28,012 nt of DNA from a bacterium (lineage in GTDB: Bacteria; Krumholzibacteriota; Krumholzibacteriia; LZORAL124-64-63), in contig JADJCK010000017.1 in assembly GCA_016703265.1 (NCBI GenBank), forward strand, positions 1 through 28,012, written 5' to 3'. The translations under genes were made by a program, and so were the position numbers. The notes under the pieces were generated by a model, which was not told the origin of the DNA, did not search any database, and was given only the letters and a program-made list of their open reading frames with translations. Positions 17,141-25,578 of this stretch are shown here, one piece after another; position 1 is the stretch's first letter, and each line of letters begins with the position of its first letter.

Positions 17141-17534
17141 AGGGGCCTCCTCCTGGGAGTGGGGCAGCGGATCAGGGACAGCTCAGGCGCTTGGGCGAGC
17201 GCCGAGTATCTCACATCTGATTAGTAGGAGTCCGTTCGGGGATGATCGTCACAGGGGAGCACCGCAGATCGTTCGCACATAATGAGATATCAAATAACGA
17301 TATCGCGAATCAATGCAGGATGCTGCCGGGAGGGAGCGCGCACGCGACGGCGACCGGGGCAACCGGAGCCCCGAAAACGGTTTCCGCGCCGAAGATGGCC
17401 TCTTTTGGTCGTGTTCCCGAAGGGTCCGGGTGCTATCGTTCGCCCGAAGTCATCACGGTCCCCGCGGCAGGGGACCGGCGGGCCCCCGCCAGGCACCGCA
17501 CCGGATTGCCGCAGAGCGCGAAGGAGCCCGCCCG
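17141..17534. other. Divergent intergenic region with an AT-rich island
   Basis: No gene is supported here. The stretch 17278-17315 is much more AT-rich than its surroundings. It contains two GATATC sites (17286-17291 and 17299-17304), flanked by TTCGC (17272-17276) and GCGAA (17305-17309). CATAAT at 17278-17283 could be a -10. If the PFOR promoter lies here its leader would be over 200 bases. TGCTATCGT at 17431-17439 is an alternative extended -10. Confidence 0.4.
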
Positions 17535-20500
17535 ATGAAGAACGCCCCCGAATTTCCCGGCATCCGGGTCACGACGAACGGCAACCAGCTCGTTTCCTAC
17601 CACACCGAGGCCAGGATCACCGACGGCGGGGTGTTCTACCCGATCACGCCATCGACGGAGATGGGCGAGAACTACCAGCTCTCGTACGCCGAGGGTAAGC
17701 TGAACGTCTTCGGCGGCAGCAAGCTGGCCTGCGAGACCGAGGGCGAGCACTCGGCGCAGGGCGGCGCCATCGCGTTTTCCGTCTGCGGCAAGCGCACGGT
17801 CAACTTCACGTCGGGGCAGGGCATCGTCTACGGAGCCGAGCAGTACTACCACGCGCCGGGCAAGTTCTCGACCATGATCCTCGAGGTGTCGGCGCGCGCG
17901 CTGACCAAGCACGCGCTGAACGTGCACTGCGGCCACGACGACATCTACGCCGTGCTGGACACCGGCTGGATCATGCTCTTCGGCAAGGACTCGCAGCAGG
18001 CGGCCGACCAGGCATTGATCATTCGCCGGGTGGCCGAGCTGTCGCTGACGCCGGGCATCAACATCCAGGACGGGTTCCTCACCTCGCATCTCGAGCGCAC
18101 GTTCATGCGGCACGAGTCCGAGCTCATGCGACGCTTCCTGGGCGCCCCCGACGAGCTGATCGACTGTCCCACCGAGGCGCAGCGCGCGCTGTTCGGGCCG
18201 AAGCGCCGCCGGGTGCCGCGCATGATCGACCTGACGAACCCGCTGCTGCTGGGGCCGGTGCAGAACCAGGAACACTACATGAACGGCGTGGTGGCGCACC
18301 GCACGGCGTTCTGCGAGCCGATCCTGCCCATGCTCGAGGCCGCGTACGAGGAGTTCGGCGCGCTCACGGGCCGGCACTACGGGCTGCTCTCGAAGTACCG
18401 GGTCGATGACGCCGACACCGTGTTCGTGTCTCTCGGCTCGGCCGCCGAGAACATCGAGGCGGCGGTCGACTACCTGCGGGACAAGGGCGAGAAGGTGGGC
18501 TCGATCCACGCCAACGTGCTGCGGCCCATGCCCGAGGCGGCCTACATCGCGGCCCTCGCCGGCCGGAAGAACGTCATCATCATGGAGCGCACCGACCAGC
18601 CGCTGGCCGGTGACAACCCGCTGGCGCGCGACATCCGCACCGCCTTCACGAAGGCCGTGCAGTCGGGCGCCATCAAGGCCGATGCGGTGCCGAAGTTCTT
18701 CTCCGGCGTCTATGGCCTGGGTTCGCGCGATTTCCGGCCCGAGGGTATCCTCGGCGCCTACGGGTTCGCGACCGGCACGCTGGCGCGGCAGGACGGCCAC
18801 AAGGCCGGCGACGGCACCACGCTGTTCGTCGTTGGTATCGACCATCCCTACGCCGTGAAGGCCGACGAGAGGCCGTCGCTGCTGCCCGAGGGCGCCATCG
18901 CGGTGCGCCTGCACTCGATCGGCGGCTGGGGCATGATCACCACGGGCAAGAACCTGGGCGAGATCATCGGCGAGCTGGGTGACCACGTGGCCGAGCGCGA
19001 CGGTGCTGTCGACGAGTTCGGGCGCCGCAAGGAAGTGGTGCACATCAGCGCCAACCCGAAGTACGGCTCCGAGAAGAAGGGCGCGCCCACCGAGTACTTC
19101 CTGGTGGCGGCGCCGGAGCGCATCCGCGTCAACTGCGACCTGCGCCACGTGAACGTGGTGCTGTGCTGCGACCCGAAGGCGTTCACGCACACCAACCCGC
19201 TCGACGGCATGGCCGACGGCGGCGCGTTCGTGTGGGAGTCGGAGGAGGGGGCCGATGCGGCCTGGCAGCGCATCCCGCGCAAGTACCGGCAGACCATCCT
19301 CGAGCGCAAGATCCGCTTCTACGTGCTGCCCGGCTTCGCCATCGCGCGCCAGGCGACCGACCGGCCGGAACTGCAGTTGCGCATGCAGGGCAATGCGTTC
19401 CTGGGCGCCTTCTTCGCCGTCTCGCCGTTCCTCGAGGAGTTCGGCATCAAGCGGGAGCATTTCAACGAGCAGGTCGAGGCGCAGTACCGCAAGAAGTTCG
19501 GTCGCCTGGGCGAGGCGGTCGTGGCCTCGAACATGGAGGTCATGCTGCAGGGCTTCTCGCAGGTGACCGAGATCACCTACGGCGCCGTCGAGGCGCCGGA
19601 CCGCTCGAGCATGCGTGGCGATTCGCTGCTGCCCATCGCCGGTTGCGGCACGTTCTGCCTGCAGGTGCCGAAGCCCGGGTTCCAGCCCGAGCGGGCGCCC
19701 ATCTTCCGGCGCGAGACCTTCGACCGCGAGTTCCGCGCCGGCCTGGGCTACCACCAGCCGGCCTCGGTGCTCTCGGCCGCCGGCGTGGTGGCCGCGGCCA
19801 CCGGCGACGGCGCCACCAAGTACGTGGCCCGGCGCCAGACGCCGATCTTCATCGCCGAGAACTGCACGCAGTGCATGGCCTGCATCTCGTCGTGCCCGGA
19901 CACCGCGCTGCCGAACACGGCGCAGGACCTGCAGACGATCCTGGGCACCGCCGTCCGCGGCTACGTGCAGGGCGAAGGCGACCGCAACGCACTGCTGGCC
20001 GCGATGCCGGCCGTGGAGAAGGCGGTGCGCGCCGGCATGGTCGCCAGCCAGATGGCCAAGACGGGCACGCCGATCCGCGACCTCGTGCGCGACGCGGTGA
20101 TGCCCCTGTCCGGCGTCTCCGACGAGGCGAAGGACCAGTTGCTGGGCATCGTCGCCACGCTGCCGATGGCCTACAACAAGGTCAATGCCATCTTCCAGAA
20201 CGTGGAGAAGAAGAACCCCGGCGCCGGCGGCGTCTTCTCCATCTTCGTCTCGGACCTCTGCAAGGGCTGCGGCGAGTGCGTCACCGAGTGCGGCGAGCAC
20301 CAGGCGCTGAGGATGGTCGACGAGACCGAGGACCTGAACGCGCGCCACACCACGGCGATCAACTTCCTGAACCTGCTGCCCGACACGCCGCGCAAGTACC
20401 TCGGCCTGTACGACTCCGAGCAGCCGCATTCGTCGCGCGAGGCGACGCTGCGCAACCACCTGATGGTGCGCTCGAGCTACGACGCCATCGTCTCCGGCGA

Positions 20501-22169
20501 CGGCGCCTGCGCCGGCTGCGGCGAGAAGACGGTGCTGCGCTCGGTGGCGACGGTGACCGAGGCCTACATGCGGCCGCTGTACCGGCAGAAGGCCGAGCGG
20601 CTCGACGCCAAGGCCGCCCGGATGAAGGAAGCCGGCGCGGCGCGCCTGGCCGCCCTGAAGGCGAAGGATCCGGCCGCCCACGCGCTGTACACGCGCGCCG
20701 TGGCCCACCTGCTGATGGGCCTCGGTGGAGAGACCGATGCCGACACCGACACGCGGCTGGCAGCGCACGGCGCCATCAGCGATGCGCAGGTCGTCGACGC
20801 CCTCATCGCCGTGCTGCGCCAGGACGCGGTCAACCACCGCGACATCCAGGCGGTGGACGGCCGGTTGGCCAACGGCATGTCGGTGATGGCGATGGGCGCC
20901 CACACCGGTTGCAACAGCGTGTTCGGCTCCACGCCGCCGAACAACCCGCACCCGTACCCGTGGATGAACTCCCTGTTCCAGGACGGGGCCACGGTGGCCT
21001 GGCTGTTCGGCGAGGCGTTCATCATGGATCACGCCCGTCGCTCGGTCATTCCCGAGCGCCTGGTCGACGCGCTGCTGGGCGAGGACGCCGGCATCTCGAA
21101 GGAGCAGTACTTCGAGCTGTCCCACTTCACCGACGTGCTGATGACGGACCACGAAGTGGCCGAGCTGCCGAAGGCCTGGGGCATCGGCGGCGACGGCGGC
21201 ATGGGCGATATCGGCTTCCAGAACGTCTCGAAGGCCATCCTGCAGGGTCGCCCGAACGTGAAGCTGCTGATGCTCGACACGCAGGTCTACTCGAACACCG
21301 GCGGCCAGAACTCGGACTCGTCGGTGATCACCGGCGGCTTCGACATGAACCAGATCGGCGCCGCCACGCAGGGCAAGCTGACGGAGAAGAAGAGCCTGGC
21401 CGAGATCTTCACCGCCGGCCACGGCTCGCCGTTCATCGCGCAGGTCTCGATGGCCAACGCGCCCAAGCTGTACAAGGCGCTGCTCGACGCGCTGGAATAC
21501 CGGGGCACGGCGTTCATCCAGAGCTTCACGCCCTGCCAGCCCGAGCACGGCATCGGCGACGACGGCTCCACCACGCAGTCGCAGCGCGCACGCGACTGCC
21601 GCCTGATCCCCGAGTTCACCTTCAATCCCGGCCGCGGCGAGACCTATCGCGAGGCGGTCGAATTGAAGGGCAACCCGGCGCACGAGAAGGACTGGTGGGA
21701 GACCACGCTGGCCTCGACGGGCGACAAGGTGCGCTACACGGTGGCCCACTACGCGGTGACCGAGGCGCGCTTCCGGCAGCATGTGCGCAAGGTCGACGCG
21801 GCAAAGGCCGAGACGATGATCGCCCTCGACGACATCCTCACGCTGCTGGCGCAGGACGACGTGGTGCATCGCCGGGTGTTCGACCCCAAGAACGCGGCCT
21901 ACGTGCCCGACTTCGGCGTCTGGATCAAGGCCGAGAACCACGAAGGCAAGGCCGGACTCTACGCGCTGTCGCGCCAGATGGTCCTGCTCTGCGTGGAGCG
22001 GCGCAAGGCGTGGCGATTGTTGCAGAGCAAGGCCGGCCTCGACAATCGCGAGTACCGCGCCCAGCGCGTGCTGCTGGCGAAGCTGGCTGCGGGTGAACTC
22101 AAGCGCGACGACTTCCTGGCCGGCGGCGCCGAGATGCTGAAGGCCGAGGTGGCGAAGCTGGGCGCCTGA
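17535..22169 (+). CDS. Pyruvate:ferredoxin (2-oxoacid) oxidoreductase, long single-chain form
   Basis: AAGGAG precedes the ATG. The 1544-residue chain has all PFOR parts in order. The N-terminal pyruvate-binding domain has GVFYPITPSTEMGE, and domain II follows. A gamma domain (about 456-568) has SIGGWGMITTGKNLGE. Two ferredoxin-type 4Fe-4S clusters use C777/C780/C783/C787 and C909/C912/C915/C919. The thiamine-diphosphate domain has GACAGCGE (C992, C995), HTGC (C1126), GGDGGMGDIGFQN (about 1218-1230), VYSNTGGQNS and FTPC (C1334). C992, C995, C1126 and C1334 are the expected proximal-cluster ligands. The enzyme oxidises pyruvate with CoA to acetyl-CoA and CO2 and reduces ferredoxin in the cytoplasm; another 2-oxoacid is possible. 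Usual PFORs have about 1170-1230 residues. The excess lies mainly between the two clusters and between C995 and C1126. The gene (nifJ/por type) stands alone and is followed by a strong hairpin. Confidence 0.93.
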   Translation: MKNAPEFPGIRVTTNGNQLVSYHTEARITDGGVFYPITPSTEMGENYQLSYAEGKLNVFGGSKLACETEGEHSAQGGAIAFSVCGKRTVNFTSGQGIVYGAEQYYHAPGKFSTMILEVSARALTKHALNVHCGHDDIYAVLDTGWIMLFGKDSQQAADQALIIRRVAELSLTPGINIQDGFLTSHLERTFMRHESELMRRFLGAPDELIDCPTEAQRALFGPKRRRVPRMIDLTNPLLLGPVQNQEHYMNGVVAHRTAFCEPILPMLEAAYEEFGALTGRHYGLLSKYRVDDADTVFVSLGSAAENIEAAVDYLRDKGEKVGSIHANVLRPMPEAAYIAALAGRKNVIIMERTDQPLAGDNPLARDIRTAFTKAVQSGAIKADAVPKFFSGVYGLGSRDFRPEGILGAYGFATGTLARQDGHKAGDGTTLFVVGIDHPYAVKADERPSLLPEGAIAVRLHSIGGWGMITTGKNLGEIIGELGDHVAERDGAVDEFGRRKEVVHISANPKYGSEKKGAPTEYFLVAAPERIRVNCDLRHVNVVLCCDPKAFTHTNPLDGMADGGAFVWESEEGADAAWQRIPRKYRQTILERKIRFYVLPGFAIARQATDRPELQLRMQGNAFLGAFFAVSPFLEEFGIKREHFNEQVEAQYRKKFGRLGEAVVASNMEVMLQGFSQVTEITYGAVEAPDRSSMRGDSLLPIAGCGTFCLQVPKPGFQPERAPIFRRETFDREFRAGLGYHQPASVLSAAGVVAAATGDGATKYVARRQTPIFIAENCTQCMACISSCPDTALPNTAQDLQTILGTAVRGYVQGEGDRNALLAAMPAVEKAVRAGMVASQMAKTGTPIRDLVRDAVMPLSGVSDEAKDQLLGIVATLPMAYNKVNAIFQNVEKKNPGAGGVFSIFVSDLCKGCGECVTECGEHQALRMVDETEDLNARHTTAINFLNLLPDTPRKYLGLYDSEQPHSSREATLRNHLMVRSSYDAIVSGDGACAGCGEKTVLRSVATVTEAYMRPLYRQKAERLDAKAARMKEAGAARLAALKAKDPAAHALYTRAVAHLLMGLGGETDADTDTRLAAHGAISDAQVVDALIAVLRQDAVNHRDIQAVDGRLANGMSVMAMGAHTGCNSVFGSTPPNNPHPYPWMNSLFQDGATVAWLFGEAFIMDHARRSVIPERLVDALLGEDAGISKEQYFELSHFTDVLMTDHEVAELPKAWGIGGDGGMGDIGFQNVSKAILQGRPNVKLLMLDTQVYSNTGGQNSDSSVITGGFDMNQIGAATQGKLTEKKSLAEIFTAGHGSPFIAQVSMANAPKLYKALLDALEYRGTAFIQSFTPCQPEHGIGDDGSTTQSQRARDCRLIPEFTFNPGRGETYREAVELKGNPAHEKDWWETTLASTGDKVRYTVAHYAVTEARFRQHVRKVDAAKAETMIALDDILTLLAQDDVVHRRVFDPKNAAYVPDFGVWIKAENHEGKAGLYALSRQMVLLCVERRKAWRLLQSKAGLDNREYRAQRVLLAKLAAGELKRDDFLAGGAEMLKAEVAKLGA

Positions 22170-22193
22170 CGCTGCGAAGGTTCGTGAAACGGG

Positions 22194-22230
22194 AGGGGCG
22201 CCGTGCAAGCCGGCGCCCCTGTTCGTTCGC
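22194..22230 (+). terminator. Terminator of the PFOR gene
   Basis: AGGGGCGCCG (22194-22203) pairs perfectly with CGGCGCCCCT (22211-22220) around a seven-base loop, followed by TGTTCGTTCG. It lies 25 bases after the stop and should act on both strands. Confidence 0.8.
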
Positions 22231-22607
22231 GTGCGCCGCGCAACCGCGAGGGCTCCCTCCACGAAGCCCTTGGCGTGCGCGAAGCGCATGAGCGCCCAGA
22301 GCCCGGCGGCCACGGGAACCAGTCCCAGCGCATAGCGGCGCCAGTGCGCCATGGTGGCCGGTTCGCCGGAGCCGGTCTGGCCGCGGAACTTCGCGATATC
22401 CAGCCAGCGGACGAAAATCAGGCCGACGACGATGGCCACATAGGCCGCGTCGAGCGCCGAAGGAGCCGTCTGGCGGGAGGCGAAGATGGCGCAGAAGAAC
22501 AGGGCGAGGTTGCCGAAGGCCATCCAGGTGATGCGAAGGAAGCCGGCTGCGCAGCCAACCGGTTCAGCAGGGGATTCCAGCGTACGCTGGCGCTCTTTGC
22601 CGCTCAT
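22221..22607 (-). CDS. Small three-helix membrane protein, 3' end undefined
   Basis: The start at 22607 is well supported: GGAGG lies five bases upstream, and a strong promoter is further upstream. The protein has three hydrophobic segments, about residues 22-44 (FLRITWMAFGNLALFFCAIF), 52-70 (AAYVAIVVGLIFVRWL) and 90-112 (YALGLVPVAAGLWALMRFA), with charged loops between them. I recognise no family. After AKGFVEGA the sequence becomes Arg/Ala-rich and no stop codon occurs in any minus frame before the PFOR coding region. The open frame then runs antisense through PFOR, which cannot be real protein. The true end is probably near 22240, with the stop lost by mutation or sequence error. The end coordinate given is only where the PFOR terminator begins. 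Confidence 0.6.
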
Positions 22608-22710
22608 GGTCGCCTCCAGATGCCCGCTTGATGCGGGTCAGGCACGCGGGGCGCATCGCTTGAACGCGTCCTGCATGCTCTGGATGGCGGCCCGACCACC
22701 CTGTCATACC

Positions 22711-22737
22711 TGCGCCACTCCGGATCGGGAGTGGTGC
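22711..22737 (-). other. Stem-loop in the leader of the membrane protein gene
   Basis: GCGCCACTCC and GGAGTGGTGC pair over ten positions with one G-U pair around a six-base loop. The stem is transcribed about 20 bases after the predicted start site of the minus-strand promoter. A second short hairpin (CCCGC/GCGGG) lies closer to the start codon, around 22623-22637. Confidence 0.5.
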
Positions 22738-22760
22738 ACCCATCGTCAGTTCTGTGAGCG

Positions 22761-22789
22761 AGTATAGCAACGAAGCGGGATGTTGCCAA
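22761..22789 (-). promoter_or_regulatory. Strong sigma-70-like promoter of the membrane protein gene
   Basis: On the minus strand TTGGCA (22789-22784), a 17-base spacer and TATACT (22766-22761) give a near-consensus promoter with ideal spacing. Confidence 0.75.
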
Positions 22790-22829
22790 GCCGGTCCGGG
22801 GTGCCCGCGACGGACCCGCAGCGACCCGG

Positions 22830-22859
22830 TTGCGGCGGCAGGTTCCGATCGGGTAGAAT
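22830..22859 (+). promoter_or_regulatory. Sigma-70-like promoter of the HAF-repeat gene
   Basis: TTGCGG (22830-22835), an 18-base spacer and TAGAAT (22854-22859) lie 50 bases before the start codon. Confidence 0.6.
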
Positions 22860-22908
22860 CCGGCCGCGGATCCCGCACACCCCTGGCCCGCTCCCGGAGG
22901 ATCACCCC

Positions 22909-24564
22909 ATGAATACCCCACGTTGCCGCTTCATGCTGCCGGCCCTTGCCATGCTCGGCGTGGCCCTGGCAGTCGTTGCCCCGGCCGGCGTCGCGACAGC
23001 CACGCCGCCCGGTTACCTCATCGTCGACATCGGCCTGGTGCAACCTGCCGACGCCGCCTCGCAGGGCTTCCGCGTGTCGATGACGGGCATCGCCACCGGC
23101 CGCTCGTTCGGCAATCCTACGCGCGCCTTCACCTGGACCTCGGCCGGCGGCCTGGTCGGCCTGCCGAACCTGGCCGGGCGCACCTACTGCGTCGGCAACG
23201 GCGTCAATGACCTGGGCGATGTCGTCGGCACCGGGGCCACGACCTCCTTCGGATCGAGCCCCCTGCCGGTGCTGTGGCAGGGCGGCGTCGCCACGCAGCT
23301 GCCGCTGCCTGCCGGGCAGTCGTTCGGCCGCGCCAACGACGTCAACAACGCGGGGCTGGCCGTCGGCTCCATCGGCTCGGGCAGCGTGGAATACGGCGTG
23401 AAGTGGAGCGGCGGCATTGCCTCCGTCATCACGGCGCAGACGGCCGGCGGCTGCTTCCTGCGCACGGCCTTCAGCGTGAACGATGCCGGCCTGGTGGCGG
23501 GCTTCGGTGTCGATCCCGCCAACGCCGCCCGCAACGTCGGTTTCGTCTACGATGCGGTGGCCAACACCGCCACCGAAGTGCCGCCGCTGCCGGGCCACAA
23601 CGGCGCGCTTGCCTTCGATGTCAGCAATGCCGGTCACATCGTGGGTTCCAGCATGCTGAACCAGGGCTCGGGCATGCCCTTCATCTGGTCGGCAGCGAAC
23701 GGCACGAAGGAGATCGCCCTGCCGCCGGCCACGTCGCAGGGCAGCGCCCGCGGCGTGAACAACGCGGGCTGGGCGGTCGGCACGGCCGGCGGTCTGTATG
23801 CCGTGCCGTTCCTCTACGACGGCGAGAACACCTACGCGCTGGCCGACCTGCTGCCGGCCGGCAGCGACTGGGACCTCGACACCAATACGTCGTCGTCGGC
23901 GATGGGCATCAGCGAGGACGGCGTCATCGTGGGCACGGGTGTACATGCCGGCGCCACGCGGGCCTACGCGATGGTTCCCGACGGCGCCGTGGCTGCCATG
24001 CTGCAGGAATTCCGCGCCGAAGCCCGTGCCGACGGCATCGCCCTCAGCTGGTCGCTGGCGATCACGGCCACCGACCTGAGCCTTGTCGTCGAGCGTGCCC
24101 CGACGGCGGACGGCCCCTGGTCGCCGATCGAAGCCGTGGTGACCGGTGACGGCCGGCAGGCGTCGGTCGTCGACACGACCGCCGAGCCGGGCCGCACCTG
24201 GCACTACCGGTTGCGCGTGACCGAGGGCGGCGGCACCACCTACACGCTGGGCGCCCTGTCGGCGGAACGGCCGCTGGTGGTCGGCGGCGTCGCGGAACTG
24301 GGCGCGCCGTGGCCGAATCCCGCACGCGGTGACCTGCAGGTCGCCTACCGCCTGCCTTCGGCCCAGGGCCTGGTCATCAACGTGCACGACGTGCGCGGGC
24401 GCCTGGTGCGCTCGCTGGTCGACGCCAGCCTCGGCGCCGGCGAGTACACCGCGCTGTGGGACGGGCGGGCCGACGACGGCACGCGCGCCCCGGCCGGTGT
24501 CTACTTCATCACGCTGCGCACGGCACAGGCTTCGCGGACGCAGCGCCTCGTGCTCGCGCGCTGA
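22909..24564 (+). CDS. Secreted HAF-repeat protein with FlgD-like C-terminal domain
   Basis: This 551-residue protein begins with a Sec signal peptide (LPALAMLGVALAVVAPAGVATA), and GGAGG lies upstream. Six HAF-type repeats are spaced about 45-50 residues apart: GVNDLGDVVGT (about 98), DVNNAGLAVGS (144), SVNDAGLVAGF (189), DVSNAGHIVGS (237), GVNNAGWAVGT (282) and GISEDGVIVGT (333). They are usually thought to form a beta-propeller-like extracellular domain. A fibronectin-III-like segment (about 365-450) follows, with LSWSLAITATDLSLVVERA and TWHYRLRVTE. The last 85 residues are a FlgD-like Ig module (PWPNPARGDLQVAYRL, INVHDVRGRLVRSL, LWDGRADDGTRAPAGVYF), related to those of the tandem paralogs and possibly a shared surface-sorting module. 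Function is unknown, and ligand binding at the cell surface is inferred. A strong terminator follows. Confidence 0.88.
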   Translation: MNTPRCRFMLPALAMLGVALAVVAPAGVATATPPGYLIVDIGLVQPADAASQGFRVSMTGIATGRSFGNPTRAFTWTSAGGLVGLPNLAGRTYCVGNGVNDLGDVVGTGATTSFGSSPLPVLWQGGVATQLPLPAGQSFGRANDVNNAGLAVGSIGSGSVEYGVKWSGGIASVITAQTAGGCFLRTAFSVNDAGLVAGFGVDPANAARNVGFVYDAVANTATEVPPLPGHNGALAFDVSNAGHIVGSSMLNQGSGMPFIWSAANGTKEIALPPATSQGSARGVNNAGWAVGTAGGLYAVPFLYDGENTYALADLLPAGSDWDLDTNTSSSAMGISEDGVIVGTGVHAGATRAYAMVPDGAVAAMLQEFRAEARADGIALSWSLAITATDLSLVVERAPTADGPWSPIEAVVTGDGRQASVVDTTAEPGRTWHYRLRVTEGGGTTYTLGALSAERPLVVGGVAELGAPWPNPARGDLQVAYRLPSAQGLVINVHDVRGRLVRSLVDASLGAGEYTALWDGRADDGTRAPAGVYFITLRTAQASRTQRLVLAR

Positions 24565-24588
24565 CCGGGTCATCCCGCGCTGAACGCG

Positions 24589-24621
24589 AAGACGGCCGCC
24601 CCTGCGGGCGGCCGTCTTTTT
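24589..24621. terminator. Bidirectional rho-independent terminator
   Basis: A 13-pair stem, with core GACGGCCGCCC and GGGCGGCCGTC and a CTGC loop, is followed by TTTTT on the plus strand. It ends the HAF gene, and the convergent minus-strand gene stops 26 bases away and can share it. Confidence 0.92.
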
Positions 24622-24646
24622 GATCAAGGCAATCGGGCGGCCGGCC

Positions 24647-25348
24647 TTACCGGTAGAGGCCCTTTACCGCGCCCCAGGTCGCCTGCTCGTTCGGGACGGT
24701 GCAGTTGACGTGCATCGTCAGCGTCACGACGTTGCCCCAGGTGCCGTACTGCGCGCCCGCCGAAGCCGGGCCGCAGGAGCCGTCCAGGAACACCGGATAG
24801 GTGGCCGGGATGCTCGCGAACGGCGTCTCGCCGATGCCGGCACCGTTGCCGATGGCGAAGCTCAGCAGGCAGCCGTTCGTGAACTCGCCCGACGTGCTGC
24901 CGTTGACGACCGAGGCCACCGGCGTGCTCACGTTGCCGATCATGATGTGCTGCACGGTGGAGATCAACGTGGTGGTGTTCAGCGTGCCCGTGCCGTCACC
25001 CCACGGCCAGGCGCCGGCGTAGAAGTTGAACGTGCCGCCGTTGAACGTCGAGGTGTAGACGACGGTGCCGTTGCCGGCAACGCGATTGTCCACCATGCTG
25101 AAGGCACTGTTCTCGGTGGCGCAGCTGATGTCCCACTGCGCGCCGAGCGTGGCGCCGTCCCACGACTGTGCATGCAGCACATGGGGCAGGCCGCTGTTGA
25201 CGCCGGAACGCCAGGTGGAGGCGCGACCCGTCAGGATCTGCCCGCCGAGGTCGGTGGATGTGAATGTGCCGGTTACGGGGTCGGCCTGCGCCAGTGCCGG
25301 CAACAGGATGAGCGAGGCAAGGGTTGCCGTCGTCAACAGACGATTCAT
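24647..25348 (-). CDS. Secreted protein of unknown function
   Basis: The start at 25348 is set by GGAGG seven bases upstream and by the signal peptide that begins there (MNRLLTTATLASLILLPALA, cleavage after ALAQA). The mature protein, about 210 residues, is rich in Gly, Thr, Ser and Asn with alternating strands (GTVVYTSTFNGGTFNFYAG), as in an extracellular beta-sandwich. Four cysteines (DISCATE, NGCLLSF, DGSCGPA, VNCTVP) could form two disulfides. It ends WGAVKGLYR, a compact aromatic/basic tail that looks like a deliberate C-terminal motif, but I cannot assign it. No family or enzyme motif is recognised. It has no operon partner; possible AT-rich promoter sequence (TATGAT on the minus strand, 25535-25540) lies about 190 bases upstream. 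Confidence 0.75.
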   Translation of the reverse strand: MNRLLTTATLASLILLPALAQADPVTGTFTSTDLGGQILTGRASTWRSGVNSGLPHVLHAQSWDGATLGAQWDISCATENSAFSMVDNRVAGNGTVVYTSTFNGGTFNFYAGAWPWGDGTGTLNTTTLISTVQHIMIGNVSTPVASVVNGSTSGEFTNGCLLSFAIGNGAGIGETPFASIPATYPVFLDGSCGPASAGAQYGTWGNVVTLTMHVNCTVPNEQATWGAVKGLYR

Positions 25349-25578
25349 GGGTATACCTCCGGAACGGAGGCGGAAGCCGGGGCGGACGCCGTCCTGGGCG
25401 AACTGCGGGGGCGGTGGACTGGCCACGCACTAATGCCCGCCACGGGATCCCGCTTCGCGGGGACTCCTGAGTCGAATGATCACTGATCAGGGTCCGTTGG
25501 GTGGATGGGGCCAAACTTGGCTCTAATCAGGACGATCATACTCCAGAATATGTGACGATGCACCAAGTCAATCCTGCA

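Larger units (their letters stand above)
22608..22908. other. Divergent intergenic region between the membrane protein and HAF genes
   Basis: This region holds back-to-back promoters for the two flanking genes. It also holds the structured leader of the minus-strand gene, about 147 bases long. No further gene is supported. Confidence 0.6.

Noticed and set aside
17433..22607. Open frame of 1724 codons on the minus strand opposite PFOR
   Set aside because: Apart from the first 120 or so codons (the membrane protein) its translation is a His/Arg/Leu-rich mirror of the PFOR codons. GC-rich third positions suppress antisense stops.
22564..22706. 47-codon minus-strand ORF (MTGWSGRHPEH...) overlapping the membrane protein start
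   Set aside because: It has no clear ribosome site and no motif, and it overlaps a well-supported start in another frame.
25462..25485. Two adjacent TGATCA sites as an operator
   Set aside because: TGATCA is itself a six-base palindrome and two nearby copies can arise by chance. No promoter could be aligned with them.
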